From assembly GCF_901709675.1 (NCBI RefSeq), contig NC_051089.1, positions 5,624,476 through 5,688,475 of the forward strand: DNA of 64,000 nucleotides, read 5' to 3'. Below the pieces are notes generated by a model, which saw only the letters and a program-made list of their open reading frames with translations, ran no database searches and was not told the DNA's origin. Positions 51,401 through 64,000 of this stretch are shown here, piece by piece (position 1 is the stretch's first letter; each line of letters begins with the position of its first letter). A program made the position numbers and the translations under genes. Source of the stretch: Syngnathus acus (lineage: Eukaryota > Chordata > Actinopteri > Syngnathiformes > Syngnathidae).

Positions 51401-54400
51401 ATTAGATCTTATAATGTAGCATTTGAGACCCTCCCCTCAAATTCATGTACAATCCTGTAATGATGGCAAATTATACAGTAACACTTGAGGCATCAAACAT
51501 TTTAATTACAATTATTTACTAATATATTATAATGTATGTATAAATAGAGACAGCCAGGCCAAAAACTATCCAAAGATATGCCTTTAAAAATTTCATCACA
51601 TATTCGCCCACTTCTCCAGGTTCTCCAGCAATATGCGAAGCATACTAACAGCCCGTAGTCCTTTGAAGAAGTCCACCCAGCCCTTTCATGTTTGGTTGAT
51701 CACTTGCGTTGCATTGTAAAGTAGCCTTCCTTTTTTTCTTTGAAGAACTGCTTTGTTCCTGGGTTTAACATTTAGATTTCAGTGTGGATTCCATGATTGC
51801 ATTTCTAATTCAAATCGGGATTTGTGGACATAGAGACCGATGCAAAGGTCACATATACGGTGGTTTCACTCATATATTTCCCACAACTCAAACACGAAAG
51901 ATGATTCCACAAGATGCCGATAGCGCCGGATGGGTTCTCGATTAAAATAAACACTTCAAGGGGGGCTGGTTGAACGGATGTCATGTTAACGTTAATTTCA
52001 CGTGTGATATTCCTCATTGGCTTGGCTCCGCAGTGATGCAACACAGGGGCTGTTTTAGCAATACTAGGTGTGTGCTGCAGGGTGTCTGCAAGACGACTGA
52101 CACTGCCGTTTGTCTTCTGCTACAGAGGAGACCGCTCGCGGTGAGCACGATGCACTTACGACATGTTAACTTTGGCTCTGCTTTAACGTGGAAGTAAATT
52201 GCAATTTGTAAGCGCTGGCTTCTTTGTGACATAATCTGAGATCTGCATACCTCGTCGTAAATTTGAAATAGATGGACGAATAGATGGGCTACATGCGACG
52301 AAAGACAGCAGAAGTCAGTCAATTAGTGGTATGTGGTCTCTGGGGTCGACGAGGATCAGACCAATTGGACAAATTGTTTGGTAGATAAGACCAAAAATGA
52401 TGACAAGAAATCCTTCTAAAAACAGACCCAAGTTGGATCTTATAAACTGGCTGTGTTGTTAGAGGATGTAGAAAAGAGAAATCCTTTTGACTTTCGAGAG
52501 TCCTTCAGTCTTCGGTGCGTCAGTCAACAGTCTGTGTACTGTTTGTGTCAAGGAGGTTCGTTAAAGGAGACTAGGACCGACGCAATAATTGGAAGCAACC
52601 CCCCCCTTTTTTTCGTCTTCATGGTGAATCATGTCTAGAATTCTGGATCAATGCATCCTTGTCTGACTCCTCTCAGCTGCTCAGTCTTTTCGACCACACT
52701 GATGGTCTGTTTGGCCACTGATAGCTGTCACTAGTAATCTTCTCCTACACATCCTAGGCCTCTCGCAGGGTAAGGGAGCACTTGTTTTAAAGCTAATTAA
52801 AATTTTAGACAACACCACATTGTCAAATGATTATGGCGCTCCCAAGTTCTGCCCGCATTGCCAAGATGGCCGAGTGAAGAAACAAAGAAGCTAAGACGGA
52901 ATGAAAAACAAAGATTGAAGAAAATCAATTGTCCGGGCGCCTCCGACATCTTAATGCCACAATCAGTAAGGGCGGATGTGTGAAGGTGATGGAGTGTCTG
53001 TCAGTTGTTGGACATCACAGGAGCTCTTAATTGAGTGAGTGGAGAGGGAGGTGGCTGGCTGGGATGTATTGCTGCTAATGGCCACGTTGGTCATTTGCAT
53101 TCCGCGAAACTCGACTCTCGCAAAGACAAAACTGTTTCGGTATAAAATTGGCAGGTGAAACAAAATAAAGTTTTTAAAACAGATTCGTACAGTTTGAAGC
53201 ATTTATTTTGGTATTCAGAATGCAGTCACAAAAAATGAAGACTTGGTAGATTCAATGAACAGGAAGTTAATTCTTGACTATTTTTGAAATAACACTATTC
53301 TTATTTTCACAGCTGTTTTTCTTGTTTCAACTTGTTTCCAACAGTAACATTGCCAATTTTTACGTTCTCTCGTATTTGTATCTTAGAGACAAGTTAATAG
53401 GCACAATTCTGTGAATAAAATGCAAGTGTAAAGGGAGGACAACTAAGCTGAAATTAATTATTTGAACTTATTCAGATATTATGCTGCTGGCAATTTGAGA
53501 GTGAATTTTCTCATCTTCACAGGTGGATGTAATCCCATGCCCAGTAGACTGGTTAATTGACTGAAAATACTGCTTGGAGCTGGGCTGTCCTGTTAGCACG
53601 CCAAAGTCTATACGGCAAGTGGAGCGCGGTTAGAATGTGTAATAGCTGAGAAAGAGACTGCATAAACAATAGCCTGGAGGTAGAGGTTGGACAGTATAAC
53701 AAGGATAAACTTTACACGGGGAGAACGTTCCCTCGCGTGGATACGGCTACAGCGTTTTTTTTTTCTTTTTGTAAAAAATAGATTGTAAATGTCATGTCAA
53801 AAGTGCAGCGCCGGTATGAGCTCAGCCCATGTTCACCAGTGAGCATACGCTTTCCCCTTTGCGCTAAAACAAATGCAACATTTGCATGCAAGAAAAATGC
53901 CAAGGAAGAAAATGGAATTGGACAGCTGAACAGCGACGGGACCAAAAACCATGAGCAAATATGTCACGCGCTATGAAGAAGAAGTGAGCGTTTCGCAACT
54001 CTGACACGAGTAGACTTTGCACTCGTGTATGAATTAAAAGCACAAGGCGAACTGTTTCGCCACCCTAATAATAACACAAGACAGCAAGTGGGGGGCAAGT
54101 AGCAAATTTTTCTGTCTTTGCCTTTTACACTGAACTAAACAAAGCTGGATATGAAATGTGGACTTTCACACAGTGACACGGCAAACTCCATACGAGCTGA
54201 GATTTGAACTATGAGGCACACAAATGTTTTAATTGGCTAGCTACACGTTTTGCTGAAAAAACGATTAAAAAATTATCTGAAGTGGACTCACCAGGTTTCA
54301 TGGGACAGCAACAATATTGAAAACTACAATATCATCACTCTCGCAACCCTTTCTCAGTGTGTGTGATAATGAGAGCCCTGAGCCTGTAGGGTTTGACCAG

Positions 54401-57400
54401 TGGTTGACCGAAATTATTCACCTGTGGATCATTACTGTGTGACTCGAGGGGAGATGACCTTAACACAGCACCTCATAATTAATAATCCATTACATCGTCA
54501 GAATGAAACCATACTTCTGCAAATTGTGGCCATGGGCGTTCATCTACTCAACTGCCGAAGGGTCGTCATTACAATTGCATTATGTCATGAAAAGGATTGA
54601 AAAATACTAATACAGACTAGTTGGAAGTAATACGTTGGAGGTACTGGAACATAAAGATAGACGTGCAAAACATTGTGGAGCGACCTCACGGCAGTCAGTT
54701 TTATTTACATAGTGCTACATATGGGTCAGGTCTTGAAAAAAAGCCACTGGAAATGTGGCTACTCTCATTTATTCAATCTCTTTTGCACACTCCTTCCCTC
54801 ATCTTACGCTTTTCAACGCCAGCAGATGGCTTTTAAAGACCCCCCTGCTGAGAAAAAAATAGAGCGCCTTTAGAAACTTTATTCTTGCTAATGCACAGCC
54901 ATTACTCCGGTTTTAATGTGGGTGTCTGCTCGTCGCTCGCTCGTTTTATTTTTGCCACAAGACCGGGGTCGTTGAGGGAAAGGCAATAATGTCAGACAAA
55001 TCACGTTAGTAATTGGACGCTAGGTTGTTGCTCGCGATATGAGCGCGCCGCTTCTCAGCATGCCAATAAAATGGCGAGCTAGCATCTTGCTAAAGAGGGG
55101 TTGCGTTGAAATGCTAAGAAAATGATGGAAAACCGTTTCTATCAGTCTCAGTTGGCCAAGTTTTTTTTCCCGTCGACAAGTCACCTTGTAGTCTTTCACT
55201 CTTCAAAAAGCGTAGGTGTTTCTTGAATAATTGGAAAAAAAGTCACTGTGCACTTACAAGCTTTTCATACTTGGCTTTAATGGAAAAGGCTTTTCTGGAT
55301 TTGAGGAATGGTTTTAAGGTTAATACCAAAATACAACTGAGAATCAGTCATCGTCATTTCTATTCGTACCTGTATTTTTCATCTAGGCTACCGTCCATCA
55401 CAAAAGGAGTTGGCTTTTATTTATTTTATTGTTCTGCCACTCTTTTTCACACAAGACTTTGATGAAGATGTTTAAATCACTATGTTGGCAAGCCACTACT
55501 TTTTGAGGTGGTACGCATCAATCACAATGCCAACGTTCGGTCATTGTGATTTAAGCGCCAGCTCTTGTGTCTCTCTCAGTTTTATATCTCATTGACTTTA
55601 CAGTTCTATCTTGTTTATACTTTTAATGAATGTATGCCTTCATCTCGGCCATCCAAAAACCTGCATTTACTGTACAGCGTTTGAAATAACATTTTAATGT
55701 GGCTAATTGGCATGCAAGTATAAAACTTTTCACCATTTGTCACTAATCTTGACAAAATTATTTTCTTAACATTAAGACTCCCTGTAAACGCACTTCACTA
55801 CCTTTAAATGGCAAGTGAGAAGAAGCTAATCGCCAGCTAGCTAGCTACCCAAAGGCTATTGCAAGAGAGCAATAGAAAATACCTTTCTTTGTCAAACAAG
55901 ATCCAAAATCCCTGGTCAAAACCATCTCTATCTTATCAAGCCGACGGGACGAGGAGCAAAAAAAACAAAACAAAAAACAGGACGTAGCACCCTACCAAAA
56001 TAAAACCAGCTGCCAAAATTTGGTCTCGTGAAGCATTGTGATAATTGTTGTCAACAATTTGTTTGCAAATGTTGACCTAACTTCAGGTGGTACAAGCTAT
56101 CAAAATGTTTGACTTAAGGGTTTTCACTGTTCTTCAACCTATGGCTGTGATCACCTTGAGTCTTTTAGCAGGCCACTGCACAAAGCTGCTGGTCAAGCCC
56201 CTCGTCCATAAGCATCCCCGACGTTTTGAGTTGAATAAAGCCGAGCATGACACCTAAGGCTAACCCCTAATTGACGTTTTCTCATCCCTCACATTGACTT
56301 CAGTGAGGCTTTAGGCTCTTCTTTCAGCCCGAAGGCATCAGTCTCTCAAGAGACATTAGTCCCCTTTGGTCACAGCATAAGACGAAAGGTTTCTTCCAGG
56401 CAGGTAACGCTGAACTGACACTCGGTAGGAAAACAGCTTTGATCCTCATCGTCGTCTCGTGGCACATTCGAGATGACAGGCAAGTGTGTCTTTGGACCAC
56501 TTTATTCCACTAAAGGTGTGAGAGAAACCACCCAGGCTACTAAAAAAATGCCAGGAAATTGTGGCGCTCGCGTTTACTGAAGCCAAAACAATACCCGAAT
56601 TGGGCCCTTGTGAAGGCCTGCTAGTGTCTTCCAGAGAATAAGGAGGGCTTCTGTCTCACAGGCGATGTTAGAAGCTCCATAAGGAAGTCGCATTTGATCA
56701 TACTGTTGCCTGGCCCTGTTAAACATCTATTTTTTAACATAGCTGTCTGCTGTGGCCTTTTAAAATACAAAACACCCAAAGGCAATGCAGCACCTGTAAT
56801 CCAGTTGACAAAATAAGATAAACTGCAGTTGTGTTCACCATGACACACAGCGGCGCCATTACAGGTAGATTCGTGCATCCAAAGAGTTTATCTTGAACTC
56901 GCAAGGTTTTTGATCATGAAAAACACTTCATAACACATCAAACTAAAATGGTCAGATGGCTGACTACTCATTGGTTATCTGAGTTGAAATTTAAAACGGT
57001 CCAGTCCAGATTCAAGACGAGTTAGGGGAGTGCAGTTATTGCAACTGTACATTTTGGTCAGTAGGTGGCACCTATTAATCTCTTTATCCCCCACAAAATG
57101 TTTGGTCAAGCTTTGACCTTGTGGAACTGAGTTATTAGAGTCATCAAATTTTACTGCCATGACAAAAAGCTAAAAGCTCAAAATCTATCTTGCGTACCCC
57201 GATCACGTTTGCTTGCTAACATACAACTGTGTCAAAAGCAGATGTAAAAAAAAATCCCAAAAGATATTTGTCTGATGTAATTAGGCGGTCATGAGTAATA
57301 TTCAGCGATACTGCTGTGATTGTCAGTGCTCCCAATTAATTACCGTTATAGCGGCTGTCATCTTAGACAACCACTTTCACCATGAACTAAAGTAAAAAAA

Positions 57401-59365
57401 AAGATTACCTGTGTCTCGAGTCAAAAAGAACAGTTTTAATTATAGCCACTTTAAACATATGCTCTTGATAAATCAACCTTTGCTCACGATAGAAGGTATT
57501 ATTCCCCAGAGGATTATGAACAAGAATTTCAGCAAGGAGGTTAGTATTGCATTGGGCTTAACAAATGACGGAAGAACTGAACCTTCTTAAAATTAGCTCC
57601 ATTGCCTATTAGATAGACTTCTTCTCCCTAATGGGATGTAGGTCTGCTAATAGTGTTTGGCAACGTGTTAAATAATAGACCAATAGAGGAGGATTCCATT
57701 GAAAGACCGTTCGATATGCAGATGCAGTGCGCCCAGCGTCACGGTAGTTGAAACACATTTGTCTGACCTCTTATTAGAATCCAATGGTGTTTAATAATGA
57801 AACACATTTTTCATTATCTTGGTTTGCATAGTTTCTTTAACTCAACTTGATGTAAACTGACACGGCAGGCTCTTAAAAATATTTTTTTCAATGATAACGA
57901 TGATGACTATACGGACAAAAACCTGGGGTCATACTCATGCCATATGGCAAAATCTTTTTCACATATCCAATTTCAGAGTTATATGCAGTTGTCATGAAAT
58001 TATACAAATGGTGAAGATGGAATTGATGTACTTCCCCCCCCACACACACCCAAACTATTTAGAGATATACACCTATAAAGGGAAGCTTGTTTGGTGCAAG
58101 TCCATATAAAATCTGCTGCAGCAGGTAATGTCCAAGGCACTCCATCCATTTCCTAGCACAGAAGGGAATTGAGGCTAGGTAAACAAAGCCATTAGAGACA
58201 AATCTATTTCTGAAGAAAACAAAATCACATCATCAAACACAAGAAGAAGAAAAATATGATCGTGCAGCCCTTTGGGCCCCGGCGTGGCAATGATAGCCGA
58301 CTGTGGCATTTGTCTTTATCAGTCCGCCTTGAGGGAGCGGGAATGTGGCCGGGAAAGTGTGAAAATAAAAGGAATGAGAAAGACGACGCAATCCGAAGAG
58401 CGTCAGATTTCTTCACTCTTGAAAAAAAAAATTGATATCAATGTGTGTGAGAGTGTGTGTCTGCGCAGTACTTGACGATATACCTCTGATTACTGTTTTT
58501 GAGTATGTTTTTCTCTGTGGATACAATAAGGCTCTCAGGGGGGGGCGTCTTTTAAATAGCAAAGAACAAAGATGGAAAAACCTGCCATCGGTCCTGGCTG
58601 GTTATTATCAAAATGATACAGGTGACTTGAGCACATTTCATTCACTTTGTAGCAAGGGCACTAATATCAAATATTGGTAGTTTGTATTCAGATTTTCTTT
58701 CCGTATTGCACTTGTCCAACTTAGATTCGGTCCTCTTTCAAAATGACATTTTCCGGTTGAGGTCAAATGTTCATTTATTCCTTTTCCAGAACACTTGTTT
58801 TAAAACTGGTGTAACTGGGGACCTCTCACCCAAAGAACAACTGTGCTCAAATATTTTAACCACAGTTTTGGTAGGACTCCAAATTGTACAACTTGTTCCA
58901 TGTTCAAATATCCTTTTCTTTCTTGTTGAACACTGATGCCCCTTCATTACCTCTTGCGAGGGACAAACAGGAACAATTGTTTGCCATCGTCAGATGGAGC
59001 ACCTCTGACGGAGGCTCATCCCCGGGAAGGATCCCCTCTGTTTGCCCTCCATCTTGGCTTCACTGTATAAAGCCTTGACTGTCTGCCTTGAGACTCTGTG
59101 CCAAGGCTTTGCAGATGCTTCATCATTTCCTCTTTCCAAAGCCAGCATTTTTTTTCTGTATTTTTTTTTCCTCCCCTCTCCATTATTATCTGGCCAGAGC
59201 GGGTATTCTCTGAAGGAAGCCTGTTTGTGCTACCGCCAGGCTCATAGCCATTCACTGGCTCGCCTGTTTTCTTTTCTTCTCCCTCTGTTCAGTTTGAATT
59301 CTCAGGGGAAATTTGTCTGTGTCTCTGATATAGTTTTTTTTTTTTCCTGCTGACCATTTCCCCCC

Positions 59366-59389
59366 TTTTTTTTTTTTTTTTTTTTTTTT
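59366..59389. repeat. T24 homopolymer
   Basis: 24 consecutive T within a T-rich region. Confidence 0.95.
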
Positions 59390-60024
59390 GCTTCTACTCA
59401 TCAGTTTGCCCTTTGCTGAGACACCGTAACTCACTTTTATGTGATTTTACAAGAGAGCTGTGTCGGAAAAGCATTAATTAAAAACACAATTTATGTGTTA
59501 ATATGCATAATCGTGTTTGTGTCCTGATCCCTGTTGGAGATAATGCACCAAAAACGCCCTTCATCAGAACCTCGACGGCAGAAGGCGATAGTTAGCTCCA
59601 GCTTGCTTAATGCCATGCCAATGTTGTTTGAGCGAAAAAAGCAGCCATCTGGACCCGATGGAATGACTCAAAAGGAGTTCTGAAGAGGCTCTTACCAGCC
59701 GTCCATCCAACCATTCTCACAAAGACCAAAAGGTTGACTCATCCTTCTGTTGTCTTTCATAATTCGGTTTTGGGTGTGAAGACTGGTAAATGGTCACCAC
59801 TGATGATTAGTAATGTAATTTCTGTTATAATGTTTGGGACAAAATTTGGGATCAGTTTTTTAGGTGCAAAACCAAGTCTGACAGTGAATCAAAATGAACA
59901 CCAAGATCAACGATGATTGACCTAGATTTGAATTTAATAAATCAGTCAGTATGACTCATAATGTTTTCTCCTGTCTACTGCACCGCCCCCGCTTTCAATC
60001 CCCACCCCTCTTCCCCCGCTTCAG

Positions 60025-60163
60025 GACAGAACCTCTCCTTCCCCCCCCGTGGCGCTGTGGGTGACCGTCGGCCTGGCCGTGTGCCTGCTGGTCTTGCTCG
60101 TGGCGCTGGCCGCCGTCTGCCGCAGGAAGATCAAGGAGAGCTGTGAGGAGGCCAGGAGAGAAG
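60025..60163 (+). CDS. cd276: CD276 transmembrane exon, with apparent one-base frameshift in a C8 run
   Basis: After GCTTCAG the phase-1 frame reads GQNLSFPP, matching the GQPMTFPP stalk of mammalian B7-H3. The frame shifted by one base then reads VALWVTVGLAVCLLVLLVAL and AAVCRRKIKESCEEARRE, matching its transmembrane helix and stop-transfer Arg/Lys cluster. The switch falls in eight consecutive C (60041-60048) where seven would keep one frame. Read literally, the chain leaves frame and meets TGA at 60144-60146, losing the membrane anchor. A sequencing or assembly error in the homopolymer is the simplest reading. Donor GAA G|GTAAGG is phase 1 in the membrane frame. Confidence 0.85.
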
Positions 60164-61991
60164 GTAAGGAGGTCATTCAACACCGGTGGGCATTCTCACA
60201 TCTCACTAATGATGGCTCACCACCAGACTCATGTCAACGTATAAGCCTTGCGGGTTGAACAAAATGTGAATACTTTCATTTTGGAGGTCAGTGTTTTCAA
60301 ATATAAATGCGTGATAACTAAAGAAAAAGAAAATACCCCAAAAAATGTGCTCAAAGTAAAAAATACTGTTACTTTAGAATAATATTACTCAAATAAAAGT
60401 AAACAGTCTAACAATCCAATAATCGGATTATACGCAATCGATGATACTGATATCAATCCATGTGTTCATGATCAAGTTTAGTGGAATAGGCTGTAAAGAT
60501 TGTAAAAAAAAAAAGATATTGAGAATGCCACCCCCGGATTTGGAGCTTTCACTGCTGAGTACAATCGGCGCAGCTGCTTGGTTGGGTTATGATACGCACC
60601 GCGAAGGCCCACATATATTATGACAAGGAAGACAGCAAAGATAAATTGCTTACTTCCACACTTTTTTTAACTGACCCCTTCCGCACGCCGCGTGTAGGAG
60701 CGAGTCCACTGCAATCCGGCTCGGCCCGGGAACGCCATTTAAAGACAAGACAAGCACAATTAGGCTGTTGTGTTGGCTTTTATAATCCTCCGTCGTCACA
60801 CCCTGTCATTCCATTAGTGTGTATTGTCCGTGAACAAGGCAACGCGGCACCTCCACTTCAAACACCAAAGCGCTGCCAGAAGGGAAACAGCGTCTGTACG
60901 CCTTTACATTTCAATAAGATGGCTAACCAGATAATCAATCCTGCTCTCAGTGCCTCCACCTCCTTTCCACCCAACAAAAAAGGGGGCCACGCAACCCCAA
61001 GAGCCCTGGCAGCCAGTGTATTATATATTTCTCTCTTTCCATTTCATTTGATTGTATATGTTCCATGGAGCTATTTACTCTCCCACTCCTAAGTCTGTGT
61101 CACTTCCATATTTATTTTTAAACCTCTGGGCACCGTTGCAGACACCAACTGACCTTTATTTAAATGTCTCCTCCACTCTGCGCGGATCTCATGACAGCGG
61201 AGCCCGTGGTTTTGCACCATCCTGTCCCTGTCCGCACCAGCAGTTTTATTTTTTTGAAGTGATTCTCAGACATTTTGTCATGGTAATTACCGGAACAGAG
61301 TGATGTTCTCCTTGCCGTCCCAGATCACACTATATAAATCATGTTATGTAGTATTTTTTTTTTAATATAATTTGAAACACTAATAACATGTCTGACTTGA
61401 CTTGCTTTTGTAAAAGCAAGAATTTCTTGAAGTTAGCCTGTTGCCAAGGAAAATTCTGTTTCATGTCAATGCCCACTTTGACTTTTGTAAAAAAAATAAA
61501 ATAAAAAAAAAATTGTCTCTCTCTGGTGGTTGTCATCCAAATAATATGAATGTATGTCTCGCTTGAAGACGCAATTTCCGAAAAAATTATACTATTTTCT
61601 TCGTACTTGATGGGTGGCCAGGCACAGATGAAACTGAAATATTTGCGAGAAGCCCATTAAAAAGTCTAAGCACAACTCAAAAGTTCCTTGCGCAAGTGTG
61701 TCACTCACCATAGTGGTGTTATTCCACAACTCTACTGATTGTTTTTTAGCCAGCAGCTAAAGCCGAATGTGTTTACTCTCCTGATGAGAAGGATGGATAC
61801 TATGTTTGGGCTTGGCTATGGCTGTGATTGCGTTCGTGTACGCGTGCGTGCAAGCGTGCGTGTCGCGACGGGGCGCAGTTGTGTTGAGCTTGATGGCTTT
61901 TGAGCTCGCCCCAGGCTGCTGATGAAGTGACTGCATTGTGCCCATCAACTTCCACTCATACCGGCTCTTTTTGGGTTTTTTTCCCTCACAG
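60164..61991 (+). other. cd276: cd276 intron
   Basis: GTAAGG donor to CCCTCACAG acceptor. No exon or strong repeat seen apart from A/T homopolymers. Confidence 0.75.
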
Positions 61992-62033
61992 CTGAAGAGG
62001 CCAAGGAACTCGAAGAAGAAGAGTCAAAGACAG
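61992..62033 (+). CDS. cd276: CD276 cytoplasmic acidic mini-exon
   Basis: 42 bases, phase 1 at both ends. G plus CT gives Ala, then EEAKELEEEESKT, ending ACA G|GTCAGC. This fits the acidic cytoplasmic tail of B7-H3, which in human has a GEGSKT-type word at the same place. Acceptor TTTTCCCTCACAG is strong. The phase agrees with the membrane-spanning frame of the previous exon, not with the literal shifted one. Confidence 0.75.
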
Positions 62034-63667
62034 GTCAGCCGATCCACACCTGCTCACACAAGCGCAGTTATCGCAATCGCAGAAATATTACCTGTATGTT
62101 TACGACAGGGGAAAATATACTTGGCAGGATTAATGTTTTTCTTTGTGTTATCAACTTTTGGTAAGGACAAAGAAAGTATGCAAAAAACACACAATGTCTA
62201 GCTGTTAAGGCATAGTGGTAGAAAACAGAAGACGGTGAGTTGCAGAAATAGCCGATATCACCAAAAATGCCAAACAATCTCCAATAATTGCCGGCTTCAC
62301 ACATGAACAATTTGTCTGAAAGGAAAAACCAACAATTAACATGAACGTGCACTTTTGTAAAGTATTGCAATAGCCTACGTTGCTTGTCAAACACAAGCAA
62401 GAAGATGAATTAGCCAATGTGGCAGTTGGACACTCAAGCAAAGAGTCTGAGCAGGTGGGCAGGTGTTAGGGCGACCCAACAAAAGCACTTAGTGAATGTT
62501 AACTTTGTTTACTCAAGTGCCAGTGAATGCTGATGAAGCATGAATGCACATAAAAAATGAGACCTGCTCCAGGCACCAAGTACAGCAGCCTGTTGGCATC
62601 ATTCTTAGTCAAGTGTGTGTGTATGTGTCTGTGTGTGTTGAATGGAGACAGATGCACTCATTTAGAGACGCCAACAAGCTGTTTTACATTCCACCTTCCC
62701 CAAAAAGCTTGACTGTAAAATTCATGATGTTCAAGTTGCACCAAATGGGCGGTGGAAGAGCACCCGTGCACGTCAAGCCTGTTGATGGAGCCGCACTTTT
62801 TGATATTTGGGGTGTACATCGACACTACGCAGTACCAGGAAGGGAACATCCCCGGAGAACCTTGAAGTTCTCTGTTTTAAAGTTTTGCCTCTTGATTAAG
62901 TTCGTACTTTTATTGGAATATCCAATGAATAAAAACAAAAATGAGACATGTTATGTAATGTCAGTAGGGAAATTAAATTAAGAGACGTTTTTAGGAGCTG
63001 GTAGCAAGGCCAACGCTTCTAGCTCAGTCTCTGCAGTTGGCAGGTAAATCCGGAGTCAATTTTGTCTTTTTGCTAAATAACATCCATCCATCTATTGAAA
63101 GTTGATTGGCAACCAGCCAATTACAGGGCATGTCCACCAGTTCATCCATTCATTTTGTATACACTCACTCAGTTCGGGGTCTCTCGGGGGCCAGGGTCTT
63201 TCCAAATGACTTGAGGCAAAAGATGGACTCCAGCCTAGACTGATCAGGGGATTTTGTTAATATTAGTCAAATGTGGAGCCTGTCAAACTTAATAAATACA
63301 TTTATTTAAAGAAAAAAAAAAATGTGTGACTTGACGACACGACCACTATTAAATCCACAAACAACTTTAAAGAAGCCAAGTGAACTTCAGTAAATGCTCA
63401 TCACCATCCTGAGCAGTTCTCCCTCAAGCGTTAATCTCATTTGCGTCATTCATTTGACTCCTCCTTTAGTCTGATTGAATTATTTAGCCTTTTCCCGCCA
63501 ACAGTAAAGTTAATACCATGTGATTTTAATAAGCCGCGAGGTGATGGCGGTAGAGGCGATGACTTTTTCTATTCTTTATTGCCTCCCAGTCCCTCATGAA
63601 TGTTTCAGAGTCATCCGTGCAGCCAGGAGTGGGGTCAGCTGTCCCACAACTAGCCGGCCTGAATATT
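62034..63667 (+). other. cd276: Downstream of cd276 tail exon; last exon(s) not identified
   Basis: The coding end of cd276 (a short ...LQPL-type tail in mammals) was not recognised here. A weak candidate at 62995-63043 is recorded among rejected items. A partial, mixed SINE-like fragment (CCATCCATCTATTGAAAG, GATTGGCAACCAGCCAAT) is at about 63083-63235. Confidence 0.4.
63083..63235. mobile_element. Highly degenerate SINE-like fragment
   Basis: Words GATTGGCAACCAG and CATCCATTCATTTTGTATAC resemble the SINE body and the reverse complement of its 3' end, so the copy is rearranged or composite. Confidence 0.35.
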
Positions 63668-64000
63668 TTAGCGTGAGCGAAAAGGGTAGAGGAGGGTAGC
63701 ACAGTGCAAGCCGATCACAGCGACGACTTGCGACCAACGGTCCTTGCCCTCGATCCCTCCTGTCATCATGTGGATCTTGTTTCGATCCAGGTGGACGTCG
63801 TAGGGCGGCGGCGCTGGAGAAGGCGAGCTAATGGCCGTTGTCTTCTGAGATGGGCTCGTGTAAGCACTCAAGACAGGCGGCTTTTGTGTTGCCATCTGGC
63901 TCCAATTGTGCTGACAAAGGCACACGTTCATGCCCGAAACAAAGCCGCCCAAAACAAGCTCCACTTTAATGGCGACGATGGGGAGCTCATGTGCGTTATC
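63668..64000 (-). CDS. Unrecognised candidate C-terminal coding exon, open to window edge
   Basis: On the minus strand the frame is open from the window border (111 codons including the TAA at 63668-63670). It begins DNAHELPIVAIKVELVLGGF and continues VSGMNVCLCQHNWSQM, a possible membrane-spanning stretch followed by a polar segment. It goes on with a Ser/Thr/Pro-rich part holding PAPPPYDVHLDRNKI (a PPxY-type motif) and ends LLYPFRSR. Third positions are often G/C, unlike the surrounding intergenic DNA, which favours coding. I cannot name the family. If real, it belongs to a gene convergent with cd276. Confidence 0.35.
   Translation of the reverse strand, partial: DNAHELPIVAIKVELVLGGFVSGMNVCLCQHNWSQMATQKPPVLSAYTSPSQKTTAISSPSPAPPPYDVHLDRNKIHMMTGGIEGKDRWSQVVAVIGLHCATLLYPFRSR

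Larger units (their letters stand above)
45291..60024 (+). other. cd276: cd276 intron, right part after the LINE
   Basis: About 14.7 kb without a supported exon. Holds two old SINE 3' fragments (46595-46722, 48160-48405), a C13 run at about 47007-47019, a T24 run at 59366-59389, and otherwise AT-rich unique-looking sequence. Confidence 0.75.

Noticed and set aside
60589-61092. 167-residue plus-strand frame
   Set aside because: Low-complexity composition, no domain, lies inside a cd276 intron without matching splice sites.
62995-63043. Possible extra cd276 tail exon (GAGSKANASSSVSAV, TTTTTAG acceptor, GTAAAT donor)
   Set aside because: It is in phase with the previous exon, but the polypyrimidine tract is weak and the peptide does not resemble the known B7-H3 tail.
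63609-63675. Possible terminal cd276 exon after GTTTCAG (ESSVQPGVGSAV... to a TGA)
   Set aside because: In phase but without resemblance to the family and overlapping the minus-strand candidate; support too thin.

Overview
The window looks like vertebrate, probably teleost (percomorph-like), nuclear DNA. Short phase-compatible exons with GT/AG borders are separated by long introns and by DNA rich in microsatellites. There is a tRNA-derived fish-type SINE and a long non-LTR retrotransposon. The order of the encoded proteins matches known vertebrate families. The species cannot be fixed from the sequence.

Three protein-coding genes are clear. (1) shf, plus strand, about 1-22,600: the last five coding exons (6996-20111) encode the C-terminal 275 residues of an SHB-family SH2 adapter; the N-terminal exon(s) lie left of the window. 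(2) ubl7, minus strand, 26,8xx-24,1xx: a complete ten-exon coding region (385 residues) for a ubiquitin-like/UBA protein; one of its introns appears to be of the GC-AG type. (3) cd276 (B7-H3), plus strand, from about 27,500 to beyond 62,033: signal peptide, IgV, IgC, transmembrane and acidic tail exons. The last exon(s) were not found. The transmembrane exon as given carries an extra C in a C8 run that breaks the reading frame.

shf and ubl7 converge tail to tail, with about 1.6-2.2 kb between likely poly(A) sites. ubl7 and cd276 start head to head, less than 1 kb apart, so they probably share a promoter region. At the extreme right edge a minus-strand frame stays open for 111 codons into the window border and may be the last exon of a further, unrecognised gene.

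The rest is intron or intergenic DNA. The main mobile element is a 3-kb single-ORF LINE (endonuclease plus reverse transcriptase, no stops) lying antisense in the 21-kb cd276 intron. A SINE at 3302-3665 is flanked by a perfect 14-bp target duplication, and older 3' fragments of the same family lie further right. There are several microsatellites and one 19-bp minisatellite. I found no CRISPR array, operon or other prokaryotic feature, and no convincing undescribed system. The genes are not a functional pathway: shf is a signalling adapter, ubl7 a ubiquitin-related protein and cd276 an immune co-regulatory surface protein.
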